Shown here: piece after piece, positions 36,911 to 45,358 of the stretch
How positions within the stretch are numbered: position 1 is the stretch's first letter
Layout: every line of letters begins with the position of its first letter
NCBI RefSeq assembly: GCF_010974945.1
Contig: NZ_JAAIVB010000078.1
Location: 186,001-250,000, forward strand
Length of the DNA: 64,000 bases
Reading direction: 5' to 3'
Source of the DNA: Noviherbaspirillum galbum
GTDB taxonomy: Bacteria > Pseudomonadota > Gammaproteobacteria > Burkholderiales > Burkholderiaceae_D
The notes under the pieces: model-generated
Seen by the model: only the letters and a program-made list of their open reading frames with translations
Told to the model about the DNA's origin: nothing
Database searches by the model: none
Translations under genes and position numbers: made by a program

Positions 36911-36942
36911 TCTGTCATCCCCGCCTGCGCGGGGATGACAGA
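36911..36942. repeat. Short palindromic repeat (REP-like), copy 2
   Basis: 14-bp perfect arms TCTGTCATCCCCGC/GCGGGGATGACAGA around a CTGC loop, in the 247-base gap between the MATE and CHASE-GGDEF genes. It shares its core with the palindrome at 18631. Both flanking genes are on the minus strand, so it could also stop transcription from the MATE promoter side reading plus-ward. Confidence 0.7.
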
Positions 36943-37026
36943 GCACGATCAATGGTGTTTAAGTTAATTCAAAGGACCTTCAAGCACACGCTTAGGCCCA
37001 GGATGGAAATGTTCTGCCTGATGGCG

Positions 37027-38613
37027 TTAGGTCACTTCGGCGCCATGCGCCAGCTTGACATTGGAGCGGCCGGCGTTCTTCGCGGCGTACATGGCAAGGT
37101 CCGCCGCCTTCATCAGGGACTTGACGTCCGCGCCATGCGCGGGATACAAGGCGCCGCCGATCGACGCCGAGATGTGGAAGACATGCCCGGCGAGTTCATA
37201 GGGAAGGTTGAGCTGGGCGAGAATCTTTTCCCCCACCAGCGCCACCGCGCGCTCGTCCTCCACGTCGACCAGCAAGGCGACGAACTCATCGCCGCCGAGG
37301 CGCGCCGCGGTGTCGGATTCGCGCATGCACGCATAGAGGCGCCGCCCGACTTCCTTCAGCAGCAGATCCCCGTACGCATGGCCATAGTTGTCATTGACCG
37401 GCTTGAACTTGTCGAGGTCGATGAAGAGCAAGGCGAGGCGGTGGCCGGTCCGCTTGGCGGAAGCGATCGCCTGGTTCAGGCGCTCGTCCAGCAGCTTGCG
37501 GTTGGGGAGGCCGGTCAGCGCGTCGTAGAGCGCAAGTTCCATCGCCTGGTGCGCCGCCTGCAGTGCGCGTGCCCGGTCATCGAGGAACAGCCACACGAGC
37601 AGCGCGACCAGCAGGCTGATGCTGATCCCCGCCTGCAGCACGAGGATCGGATGCTCGGCCTGCGCGCCGCTGTCGAGTTGGGGCATGGCCGAGATCAGCA
37701 ATGTCCATTTCTGGCTGCCGACGGTGAGCGTGTCCAGCCGGCTGTACCACGCGTGATGTCCGGGGGGCGAATCAGCGATCGTGTCCACCAGTCGCATGTC
37801 CGGCTTCAGTTCGGTGCCGGTATAGATTTCGATGTCGAGCTTGTCGAAATCGCTCGTGGTGTCGAGCTGGATGCCGCGAATGAAATCTTCCGCGCGAAAC
37901 GCCGCGTACACCCAGCCGATCAGGTTCGCCCTGCGCTCCAGCATCGTCGTATGCGGCTTTTCACGGTGGTACACGGGCGCATACATGAGAAAGCCGGCTT
38001 GTTCGTTGACGCCGTTTTCCTGGATCAGCTGGACCCGGTTTGTCGGCGTGATCTCGCCGCTGTCCTGGGCGGTCTCCATCGCGGCGCGCCTCGCCGGCTC
38101 GGAGTACATGTCGAATCCGAAGGCGCGCAGGTTGCGGCCGGAAAACGGTTCGATGAGCAGGATGGGCCCGTACACGTCCCGCTTGCCGGCCGGCTGCACG
38201 CTGTAGTTCGGATAACCCTCCGCGCGCACCGCCTGCTCATGCTTTTCCAGTTCCTCGGGGAATACGCGCTTTGCCAGTCCGAGCGCCTGGATCCCGGGGT
38301 AGTTCTGCTCCACCTTCAGTTCGGTAACGTAGTCTTGGAATTCGGCGCGGCTCAGGTTCGGTGCCACGTTGAAGGTGGCGACGCTGGCGCGCAATACCTG
38401 CTCGTACACCGTGAGGCGCTGCTGGATGCGGTCGCGCATTTCCATCGCGCGCGACTTGAAGGCGGAAGCCATCGCCTGCTCGGCATTGCGCGAAGAGTTG
38501 TCCCAGATGCGGTAGGTAATGAAAAGAGAAATGATCAAGGTCAGGGCGGTCAGAAGTTCCCGCGCCTGGAACAGCTTTGTTGCCGCCTGGATTTGCCTTT
38601 CTTTCGCGATCAT
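37027..38613 (-). CDS. CHASE-GGDEF membrane diguanylate cyclase
   Basis: 528 residues from the ATG at 38613 (one at 38661 is possible; no ribosome site decides). One membrane helix (LLTALTLIISLFITYRIW), a periplasmic CHASE sensor domain (about 75-290, with FQDYVTELKVEQNYPGIQAL), a second helix (about 310-335) and a GGDEF domain with intact LGGDEFVALL. RESD five residues upstream is an RxxD inhibitory site. There is no EAL domain, so it should only make c-di-GMP. CHASE domains sense small extracellular ligands such as cytokinin-like or amino-acid-derived molecules. Confidence 0.9.
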   Translation of the reverse strand: MIAKERQIQAATKLFQARELLTALTLIISLFITYRIWDNSSRNAEQAMASAFKSRAMEMRDRIQQRLTVYEQVLRASVATFNVAPNLSRAEFQDYVTELKVEQNYPGIQALGLAKRVFPEELEKHEQAVRAEGYPNYSVQPAGKRDVYGPILLIEPFSGRNLRAFGFDMYSEPARRAAMETAQDSGEITPTNRVQLIQENGVNEQAGFLMYAPVYHREKPHTTMLERRANLIGWVYAAFRAEDFIRGIQLDTTSDFDKLDIEIYTGTELKPDMRLVDTIADSPPGHHAWYSRLDTLTVGSQKWTLLISAMPQLDSGAQAEHPILVLQAGISISLLVALLVWLFLDDRARALQAAHQAMELALYDALTGLPNRKLLDERLNQAIASAKRTGHRLALLFIDLDKFKPVNDNYGHAYGDLLLKEVGRRLYACMRESDTAARLGGDEFVALLVDVEDERAVALVGEKILAQLNLPYELAGHVFHISASIGGALYPAHGADVKSLMKAADLAMYAAKNAGRSNVKLAHGAEVT

Positions 38614-39086
38614 GTAAGAGGAGGTCCCGGAACACTTGGAGAATCCGCAGCCAGGCTGCAAGGATCAGCGTTTCGCGGCCATTCGGATGGAATGTTTAAG
38701 TCACTCATGGTGGGGTGTGGAACGAATCTCTTTCTTGACCTAATGCAATCGGATGGCGTTGATTCGTTCACCTGCTTCAAGGCTGGCCGGGTTTGCTTGT
38801 TATTGTTCCTTGGAGAATCAGGTTTGGACAGAGAAAGCATGGCTTGGTTGCTTGATCGCCCCGCCTTGGCTTAACGCATTGTTGGATGGGGGTGTCGCTT
38901 AATAGGTATCAAACCTGATGGTTGCAAAAGCGGGGATTATTCGAAGTCAATCCGGGTCTTTTCCGGCACGCCCGTGCCGACCACAAGCATCCGAGACGCA
39001 AGCGTCAACAAGCTGCTTGCCGCTGCACAGAACGGTAATGCGGCCGGCGTAATTCTTCCAGTTAATCGCATCCTAAAGGTGAGCGC
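38614..39086. other. Intergenic region between divergent CHASE-GGDEF and TbpB-like lipoprotein genes
   Basis: About 470 bases (425 if the cyclase starts at 38661). No convincing gene on either strand. The part from 38920 to 39060 contains short hairpins such as GACGC-AA-GCGTC near 38997, and AAGGTGA before the lipoprotein ATG. No recognised promoter pair or riboswitch consensus. Confidence 0.4.
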
Positions 39087-40634
39087 ATGATGTTGTCCCG
39101 ACTGAGCCTTAACCCCATTGCCGCCGCGTTGCTCGCGGCCAGCATGCTTTCCGCCTGCGGCGGCGGTGGAGGCGGATCGTCCGGCACCACGGTGCCAACG
39201 TCGCCTACCGGCGACACCCCTGCCACGCCAACGACGCCAACCACTCCCACGACGCCGACGACACCCACCACGCCGACGACGCCAACTACTCCTACCACTC
39301 CTACCACTCCTACCACGCCATCTACCGTGACGTCGCCGGCCGCCTTGCCTGCTTCGGCGATCGTGACCATGTCATGTCCCGACGGCGCGGCTGTCCAGTG
39401 CGCCGGATCGAGCCCGTTGCGCGTCGACAATGGCGTGACCCTGACCAGTTCCGGCGTGCAAGCGTATGCGCGTTCGACCAGCGACCTGCGCACGCCGAAT
39501 CCGGACACGGCGACCGCGAAAGGATTCGCACCGGTTTCCGGCATCGGCGTCGCCGACATCCGCGTCACGAAGGACGCGAGCGGCGTGGCAACCGATTCGA
39601 CCATGGTGCTCAGCAACCTCGGCATCAGCTGGGATGGCAAGGCGGAGCGTCCGGTCATCATCGAGGCATTCAAGCCGACCCTGGGACGGACCGCGCTGGC
39701 CGCGAGCGGAGCCATCGCCCTCGGGGCCTTGCCTGATTCAAGCGACTTGTCTTTCTATGACTATGCGACCAAGGGAACGTCCGCGACGCAGGCGAACTAC
39801 GCGAACAACCGCTATTTCCCTCGCGCCACGCCCAGCCGTTGCCCTGCCGGCACGGCCACCTGTCCTTCGACGGAGACGGCCGGCCTGGCAGTCCTCAGCC
39901 GTGGCGACTGGCGCACCGGCGGCACCACGCCCGACCTGACCGAATCCGAGCGCCTGCACGAAGATGGCGACGTCCACGCCGGCAACAGTTCGAGCGGGGG
40001 GCCACTCCCGGATGCGACCGGCGCAGGCATTCCCTACCCCGGCGCGAAAGGCTACCGCACGCTCAACAACTGGACGCTCCAGTATGCCAACCTCGGCGCC
40101 TGGTTCACCCAGGATACCGTCGAGATCGTCGAGTGGACTACGCCCGCGCCCGGCAACGAGCATAACCAGAACCGGCGCGGCATGGTGGCGTTCGGCGATG
40201 TCACCAACCCGGCGGCCGTGCCTTCCGCAGGCACCGCGGTCTACAGCGGAACGCTCCACGGCTGGTACGGCACGAATCCGGCAAATGAACCGGCGCTGAT
40301 CCGCGCGGATGTCACCGTCACGGTCAACTTCGCGACCCGCGAAGTCGCGGTCGATGTCGCCAATTCCCTGCTGGAAGACAGCGCGGGAACGACGGTCCCG
40401 CTGGCATTCAAGGCTACCGTCGGCGCCGGCGCCGCGGGCAGCAATGTCGCCAACTACATGACGGGCCCGGTCACGGTTGGCGCCTTGAAGGGCGGCCTTG
40501 GCGGACGATTCTTCGGACCGGTGGTGCAGGGCGGCAGCGGCGCAGGCCCGGCGGAGATCGGGTTCACGTTCACGGTTACCGATGCAGCGTCGGGGGCATC
40601 GGTGCTTGCAGGCTTCGTGGGACGCAAGCAGTAA
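39087..40634 (+). CDS. Surface lipoprotein with Pro-Thr-Thr repeat linker and TbpB-like barrel end
   Basis: 515 residues. Signal peptide and lipobox MLSAC with Cys24 followed by six Gly, then a linker with ten tandem Pro-Thr-Thr units (residues 48-77), then a globular part. The last 40 residues, LGGRFFGPVVQGGSG and AEIGFTFTV then VLAGFVGRKQ, match the closing pattern of TbpB-type eight-stranded barrels in transferrin-binding and related surface lipoproteins (GxFYGP...AEIGGTF). These are often displayed on the outer surface by Slam-type translocators. No Slam gene is in the window. Function unknown; an iron role is not supported here. Confidence 0.65.
   Translation: MMLSRLSLNPIAAALLAASMLSACGGGGGGSSGTTVPTSPTGDTPATPTTPTTPTTPTTPTTPTTPTTPTTPTTPTTPSTVTSPAALPASAIVTMSCPDGAAVQCAGSSPLRVDNGVTLTSSGVQAYARSTSDLRTPNPDTATAKGFAPVSGIGVADIRVTKDASGVATDSTMVLSNLGISWDGKAERPVIIEAFKPTLGRTALAASGAIALGALPDSSDLSFYDYATKGTSATQANYANNRYFPRATPSRCPAGTATCPSTETAGLAVLSRGDWRTGGTTPDLTESERLHEDGDVHAGNSSSGGPLPDATGAGIPYPGAKGYRTLNNWTLQYANLGAWFTQDTVEIVEWTTPAPGNEHNQNRRGMVAFGDVTNPAAVPSAGTAVYSGTLHGWYGTNPANEPALIRADVTVTVNFATREVAVDVANSLLEDSAGTTVPLAFKATVGAGAAGSNVANYMTGPVTVGALKGGLGGRFFGPVVQGGSGAGPAEIGFTFTVTDAASGASVLAGFVGRKQ
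39228..39317 (+). repeat. Ten 9-bp coding repeats (Pro-Thr-Thr)
   Basis: Ten consecutive units encoding Pro-Thr-Thr, such as CCAACGACG, CCGACGACA and CCTACCACT. Units differ at wobble bases, so selection on the peptide is likely, but the adjacent identical CCTACCACT copies could still slip and change linker length. Confidence 0.9.
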
Positions 40635-40684
40635 GTTGATCCTGCCGGGCGCGCGAAGCCCGCGTCCGGCAGGTTGACATGTCA

Positions 40685-40716
40685 AAGAACGGCGGCAGAT
40701 ACCTGCCGCCGTTCTT
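40685..40716 (+). terminator. Terminator after the TbpB-like lipoprotein gene
   Basis: 14-bp perfect stem AAGAACGGCGGCAG/CTGCCGCCGTTCTT with ATAC loop, followed by CTTT. It lies 50 bases after the stop. Confidence 0.8.
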
Positions 40717-40781
40717 CTTTGGAAGGCAGGCGCGCGTGCCGCCCGCCATACGCAAGAAGCCGCGTCGTGCGGCTCCATACT

Positions 40782-40814
40782 AAAAATAAAAAACGCCTGC
40801 GCGAAGGCAGGCGT
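40782..40814 (-). terminator. Terminator after the GH16-like gene
   Basis: Read on the minus strand: ACGCCTGC/GCAGGCGT stem (40793-40814) followed by a long T-rich run (complement of 40782-40792). It lies 26 bases beyond the GH16-like stop. Confidence 0.88.
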
Positions 40815-40839
40815 ATTCAGGGCAGGCGAGGCAGGCCTC

Positions 40840-41802
40840 TTACTTGAACTGCCAGGCCCTCACGTAGTTGACTTGCATGGCATTGCTGGAGCCAACGGGC
40901 GTATAGGCATTGTTGATTCCCAGCGTGCCGCTGCCGATGCGCGGCGACGTGCCCTCGTTGACCATCCACAAGCCGATATAGAAATACATCGGCGCCCGCA
41001 CCTGGGTATTGTTGATCGTCCTGCCCATCTGGACGCCATCGATGTAATAGCGGATGGATGTCGCATCCCAGCGCACGCCGAACTTGTGGAACCCGGCGGA
41101 CAGGTCGGGAACGTCGATGTATTCATGCGCCCGGAATTCCTCGTCGTAGCCGTTCGCGTCATTGACGGCGGTAACGACATAGTCCGTGGCGGTGAGCGTG
41201 GGAGAGGACCAACCGCCATCCGGCGCGCCGGTGTAGCTGTGCATGATGCCGATTTCCGGGCCATCGGTCGCAATGAGGGAAATCACCGGATGCAAGCCGG
41301 CGCCGACCGGCAGCTTGGCTTCCACTTCAAAGTAGCCGTACTGCTGAGAGAACTTGCCGTCGCCGACGATGGTGCGGTCGAAGAACTGGCCGGTCGCATC
41401 CTGCTGGGGCCAGATGCGCAGGTTGCCGTCGGCGACATCGTAGTTGCGTGTCGCGTTGTTGTTCTTGTACCAGATATCTGTCGACCAGCGCGTAGCGTCG
41501 ATCGTGGAGCCGCTGTTGAATTCCTCCGCGAAGGTAAGCGTGTACTGGCTGGCATCCTGGCCGACCGGCGTAACCGGCGGAGGCTCCTGCACCGGAGTGG
41601 AAGGCGGCGTGGTCGCCGGCGTCGTGGTGTCAGGCGTGCTTGGCGTTGTCTGTACAGGTGTCGTGCCGGTGGAAGGGACGGTGGATGTCGGGGTGGTTGG
41701 CGTTGCCGTGGCAATCGTATCGCTTGATCCACCTCCACCGCCGCATGATGCAAGCGAGACGGGAAGGATGAGAGCAAGTGCGCGATGAGAAAGTTTTTTC
41801 AT
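40840..41802 (-). CDS. GH16-like (concanavalin-A fold) lipoprotein lacking the catalytic motif
   Basis: 320 residues from the ATG at 41802. Lipobox LASC then five Gly and a 60-residue Thr/Pro linker, then a GH16-type beta-sandwich: YTLTFAEEFNSGSTID, YGYFEVEAKLPVGAGLHP, HKFGVRWDATSIRYYIDGVQ and a C-terminal VNYVRAWQF strand, all standard for the family. The catalytic ExDxxE (normally EIDIME) reads EIGIMH at 41239-41256: the first Glu is kept, the Asp is Gly and the acid/base Glu is His. Hydrolysis by the normal retaining mechanism is unlikely. It may be a carbohydrate-binding relative. The lipobox-linker design resembles the gene at 39087. Confidence 0.75.
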   Translation of the reverse strand: MKKLSHRALALILPVSLASCGGGGGSSDTIATATPTTPTSTVPSTGTTPVQTTPSTPDTTTPATTPPSTPVQEPPPVTPVGQDASQYTLTFAEEFNSGSTIDATRWSTDIWYKNNNATRNYDVADGNLRIWPQQDATGQFFDRTIVGDGKFSQQYGYFEVEAKLPVGAGLHPVISLIATDGPEIGIMHSYTGAPDGGWSSPTLTATDYVVTAVNDANGYDEEFRAHEYIDVPDLSAGFHKFGVRWDATSIRYYIDGVQMGRTINNTQVRAPMYFYIGLWMVNEGTSPRIGSGTLGINNAYTPVGSSNAMQVNYVRAWQFK

Positions 41803-42103
41803 GGTCACTGTTGGAATGAAGACGAATACCGAAACAGCGACTAGTTTGTTATTGAAAGCGCACGGCTGCCTTAATGTGACGCAAGCGGCACCTTATAAAA
41901 ATAAAATTCATTCGTAAAAAAATGTATGCTGCAAGTGTCCTGTAAACATGAATTGCGATTTATCAATGGCTTACTAAGGAACCGCTCGCCAGAATTTCAC
42001 TCCCGGCAAGTTTTCAATTTACCGCCAACAAGCTTTCCCGATTGAACTATGTCCTTGGAGACACATCTCACTTCATTCCTTTGTGCAATGAAAGTGAGTT
42101 GTC
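41803..42103. other. AT-rich divergent intergenic region
   Basis: About 300 bases between the GH16-like and MFS-like genes. It is notably AT-rich from 41890 to 41970 (CTTATAAAAATAAAATTC and CGTAAAAAAATGTATG), unlike the rest of the window, which suits an H-NS-type (MvaT/Bv3F-like) silencing site. No gene seen. Confidence 0.4.
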
Positions 42104-43282
42104 ATGGCGGTTTCCAAGAGCGAACGCGCATTGTTGCCATTGATCGGATTACAAGGCGGGCTGACGGCGTTCGGCGGCTTCATCGGCTTTCACGTGATGG
42201 CGTCCGGCGACGCGAATGCCATCTTCCGTTATACCCTTTGCATGCTGACGTCCGCCATTGCGGGTACTGTTGCCGGTTACCTCGTCGGTCCCCTCTGCCG
42301 CGCCAGCAGCGCCGTCATGCTGAGAGCAGGATTCGTCCTGCCCGGCTGCATCCTGCTGTTCGGGGATGGTTCGCCGGACGTGCTCGCGGCAGGCTATGGC
42401 GCCTTCATCGGCATGACCTGGGGCGCCCGGCATCTGCTGGAAATGTCGATGTTCCGTGACCGCGAACGCGATGCCTATGCATCGCGCTCGGGCGCGCTCG
42501 GCGTCGCCTGCGGCATCGCCGCGACTATCCTCGTCACGCTCCTGCTGGCGGGTACCGGCGCAGGCACGGGCATGGCATTCCGCGGCGCCGGAGCGATCGG
42601 CATCCTGGGCGGACTCATGCTGGGCAAGCGCATTCCCGGGGACCGCATGCGCGCGCTCGTCAATCCGCTGGCCGTATTGAAGCAGCCGCAATTCCTTGCG
42701 TCGATGCCGCTGTTCTTCCTGGAGTCTGGCCTGTTCGGCGTCGGGCAGGCGGTCGGTTCGGCCGGCGCATTCCAGGCGCTGGGTTCGGCGAGCACGTTTG
42801 GCTGGGTGGCAACGCTGGCCGGCATGGCGGGCGCCATTGCGCTCTTCCTTACCAGGCGCTGGCGGGACGCGGGCAACCGCGTGGCCTGGCTCGGGCGGTC
42901 CTGCGCGGTCGTTGCCGCGGCCTTCGTGATGCTCGGGATGAGCGCGTGGTCGCCGGTGTTCTATGTGCTGTATGCGGTTCTCAAGGCGGCCGGCGGACCG
43001 TTCCTGAGCGCCAGCGAGCAGGTGCTCAACCAGCGTACCCTCGATATCCAGGGAGCCTTGCAGGACCGTATCGTTGCCAGGGAAGTGGTGCTCTGGATGT
43101 TCAGGATGACGTCGCTCGTGCTGTTCTGGAACCTGCTGTCCCACTTGTCCGCGGCGCATCTGCTGGCGGCAGGCGCAGGCCTGCTGGCGGCCGCAACCCT
43201 CCTCGAATATGCCGCCGGACGCGCCTTGTTATGGCGTGCGGCGCGCGGCGATGCGGAAGCCACGCGTCGTGGCGTGGCGTGA
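42104..43282 (+). CDS. MFS-like multi-pass membrane protein
   Basis: A 392-residue protein with 11-12 hydrophobic segments and a short Arg-rich loop mid-way (FLTRRWRDAGNR). The spacing fits a major facilitator-like transporter, but the usual helix 2-3 loop motif (GxLaDrxGrkxxl) is not evident; the matching loop reads GPLCRASSAVML. No substrate hint in the neighbours. It is convergent with the GGDEF gene at 43302 (19-base gap). Start ATG at 42104 is preceded by GAAAGTGAG. Confidence 0.6.
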   Translation: MAVSKSERALLPLIGLQGGLTAFGGFIGFHVMASGDANAIFRYTLCMLTSAIAGTVAGYLVGPLCRASSAVMLRAGFVLPGCILLFGDGSPDVLAAGYGAFIGMTWGARHLLEMSMFRDRERDAYASRSGALGVACGIAATILVTLLLAGTGAGTGMAFRGAGAIGILGGLMLGKRIPGDRMRALVNPLAVLKQPQFLASMPLFFLESGLFGVGQAVGSAGAFQALGSASTFGWVATLAGMAGAIALFLTRRWRDAGNRVAWLGRSCAVVAAAFVMLGMSAWSPVFYVLYAVLKAAGGPFLSASEQVLNQRTLDIQGALQDRIVAREVVLWMFRMTSLVLFWNLLSHLSAAHLLAAGAGLLAAATLLEYAAGRALLWRAARGDAEATRRGVA

Positions 43283-43301
43283 CCGTTCAGGCGGTCTGGC
43301 G

Positions 43302-44492
43302 TCACTGTTCCGCCGCGTCGGCGGGCGCCGGCGTGCGGTCATCAGGCGCGCCGGCGAGGCATAGCCGGTTGCGTCCCTGCGCCTTTGCCTGGTAGAGCGC
43401 GTCGTCGGCCGACTTCATCAGGGCATTCCATTCGCGGCTTTCCGGAGTTGCGGACAGCTCGGCGATACCGATGCTCATGGTGACCCGTCCGACCTCGGCG
43501 AAGCACGCGGACCGGATGGCGTCCAGCAGGCGCGTGCCCGCCACGACCGCCTGTGCGGCATTGATGCCCGGGAAAATGACGCAGAACTCCTCGCCGCCGT
43601 AGCGCCCGCCCAGGTCGATGCGGCGGCAGGTCTTCTGCAGGATGCGGGCGATGTCCGCCAGCACCTTGTCGCCCGTCTCGTGGCCGAACCGGTCGTTGAT
43701 CGACTTGAAGTGATCGATGTCGATGTAGGCCACCGACAGGGGAATGCCGGTGCGGATCGCGATATCGATTTCCCGTTCGCCGGCCGCAATGACGGCGCGG
43801 CGGTTCATGAGTCCGGTCAGGTCGTCGTGGGCGGCAAGGTAATCCTTGCGCTTAACCATGCGTTCGAAATAAAGCAGCAGCAGCGCCATTGCCAGGACCT
43901 GCGTGCCAACCAGCGGCACCAGGAAGACGACGGAGACGCCGATTGAGTTGTCCGTCGTCGGAAGGAAGAACATGCTGCCCTGGTAGCTGACGAAGGAGCG
44001 GTAGACGCAGGAGACGACGATGAGCAGGCTGCCGAGCAGGCCCAGCAGGTTGCCGAAGGTGCGCTTGCGGCTTCCGTTGCGCATGAGGCTGCAGGCGATG
44101 CCGAAGTACAGGACGGCGCAGGTCACGGAGGCCAGGGCGGCGCGGGAGTAGACCGGCGCATCCATCGCGAGCAGCGCGACGTAGACCACGCAGAAGGCCA
44201 GCGCGGTGCACCAACCGACCGGGGAAGGGCGTTTCCCGTAGAAGTTTTGCACGCCCCACCATTGCAGCATGACGCCGCCGATCAGCAGGAAGTTGCCGAC
44301 GACGAGGAAAAAATAATTCGGCCTGCCTGCATTGAGCACCACGGTCATCACCCCAAGCGCGCTCAAGGCGCCCGACCAGGCCCAGTAGCGCGTGCATTTC
44401 TCGGAGGGTACCGCCGTGAAGATACCCGCCATGACCAAGGCGACGGAGAACTGTACCAGGACGAGAGCGATGCCAGCGGTGAGGGACTGCAC
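43302..44492 (-). CDS. Membrane diguanylate cyclase (GGEEF)
   Basis: A 396-residue protein with seven or so membrane helices in the first 210 residues and a C-terminal GGDEF domain: DDLTGLMNRRAVIAAGE, AYIDIDHFKSINDRFGHETGD and RYGGEEFCVIFP (GGEEF variant, active in known cyclases). RRID five residues upstream is an RxxD feedback site. No EAL or PAS domain. The membrane part could be a sensor of the kind seen in 7TM-type cyclases; no ligand can be proposed. Confidence 0.9.
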   Translation of the reverse strand: MQSLTAGIALVLVQFSVALVMAGIFTAVPSEKCTRYWAWSGALSALGVMTVVLNAGRPNYFFLVVGNFLLIGGVMLQWWGVQNFYGKRPSPVGWCTALAFCVVYVALLAMDAPVYSRAALASVTCAVLYFGIACSLMRNGSRKRTFGNLLGLLGSLLIVVSCVYRSFVSYQGSMFFLPTTDNSIGVSVVFLVPLVGTQVLAMALLLLYFERMVKRKDYLAAHDDLTGLMNRRAVIAAGEREIDIAIRTGIPLSVAYIDIDHFKSINDRFGHETGDKVLADIARILQKTCRRIDLGGRYGGEEFCVIFPGINAAQAVVAGTRLLDAIRSACFAEVGRVTMSIGIAELSATPESREWNALMKSADDALYQAKAQGRNRLCLAGAPDDRTPAPADAAEQ

Positions 44493-44870
44493 GCGAAAAC
44501 CTTAATCAGGACCGACATGAACAATAGTAGCGGCTTTGCACGGCAACGTCGCTTCCTATTGGAAACTCCTGACGCATTCTGCATGGAAAACCACATCCGG
44601 TTCGCCGTCGGGGCATGCAGTTCCTTTACAAAGCCGTGGAAGGCATTTGCCGCTTTGGATGATTGCGAACCGAGTGACCGGTCGATTATTGCTCAAACTG
44701 GAATAGTTTGTTGTGTCCGGTAATGTTTTTCGGAAAGGGGAGGATGGCTACACTGTGCTTCATCGATGAGCACACACAGTGCGACTCAACGAGGCAGGAC
44801 CCGACGGCTGGCGCCGCTTGCGCCGGCCTGCCGAGCCCGGAGTCAATCACTTACCCTTTTGGAGAACAAC
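44493..44870. other. Intergenic region upstream of the DUF4148 gene
   Basis: 378 bases between divergent genes. The strand holds no credible coding frame. TACACT at 44749-44754 is a candidate -10 for the DUF4148 gene without a clear -35. GGAGAAC precedes the ATG at 44871. Confidence 0.35.
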
Positions 44871-45230
44871 ATGAATGCCAAGACCCTGATCGCTGCCGTT
44901 GCCCTGATCGCCGCCGGTTCCGCCTTTGCCGAGCAGACCTATCCCTTCGTCGAGCACACCGGCTACGCCTCGTCGACCAGCCGCGCCGCCGTCGCCGCGA
45001 CCGTGAAGGCTGACAATGCAGCCGCGCTGCCCGGTTCGACCGAATTCACCGACTACACCCGCGTGGCCACCGAGAAGAGCCGTGCCGAAGTGCGCGCCGA
45101 ACTGGGCGGCGAGCATGAGTTCCAGGTGGCACGCAATCCCGAGTTCACCGACAACACCCATTTCGCTTCGGTGCGCACCCGCGACGAAGTCCGCCGCGAA
45201 GCCATCCAGGCCGCCAAGGCAGGCCGTTGA
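44871..45230 (+). CDS. DUF4148-type small exported protein
   Basis: 119 residues from the ATG at 44871 (TTTTGGAG 7 bases upstream). Signal peptide to SAFA-EQ, then two copies of an acidic/aromatic segment each followed by the DUF4148 helix: SRAEVRAELG and TRDEVRREAIQ. The FTDYTRVATEKS and FTDNTHFASVRT segments are also repeats of each other. DUF4148 proteins are abundant in Burkholderiales and of unknown function. It has its own strong terminator, so it is a monocistronic, probably highly expressed gene. Confidence 0.8.
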   Translation: MNAKTLIAAVALIAAGSAFAEQTYPFVEHTGYASSTSRAAVAATVKADNAAALPGSTEFTDYTRVATEKSRAEVRAELGGEHEFQVARNPEFTDNTHFASVRTRDEVRREAIQAAKAGR

Positions 45231-45271
45231 TCTGATCTCTTCGCGGATGCGTGCTCGATCCGCTGATGTTT

Positions 45272-45301
45272 CCGGCCGGGTTTTCCCGGCCGGTTTTTTT
45301 T
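45272..45301 (+). terminator. Strong terminator after the DUF4148 gene
   Basis: 9-bp perfect stem CCGGCCGGG/CCCGGCCGG with a TTTT loop, followed by eight T. Confidence 0.95.
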
Positions 45302-45358
45302 GCGTTTCGCGCAAGGCCGGGCGGGCGCAGATTCGATGCGGCGACAGCGCTTTTTGAA

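Noticed and set aside
38920-39060. Possible c-di-GMP riboswitch upstream of the TbpB-like lipoprotein
   Set aside because: The area has short hairpins and lies near a cyclase gene, but the conserved core elements of the c-di-GMP-I class (GGNCAAAC-type and GGACGCAAAGCC-type segments) are not present in order.
39228-39317. Small CRISPR-like or minisatellite array
   Set aside because: The units are 9 bp, without spacers, and stay in frame as Pro-Thr-Thr in a lipoprotein linker.
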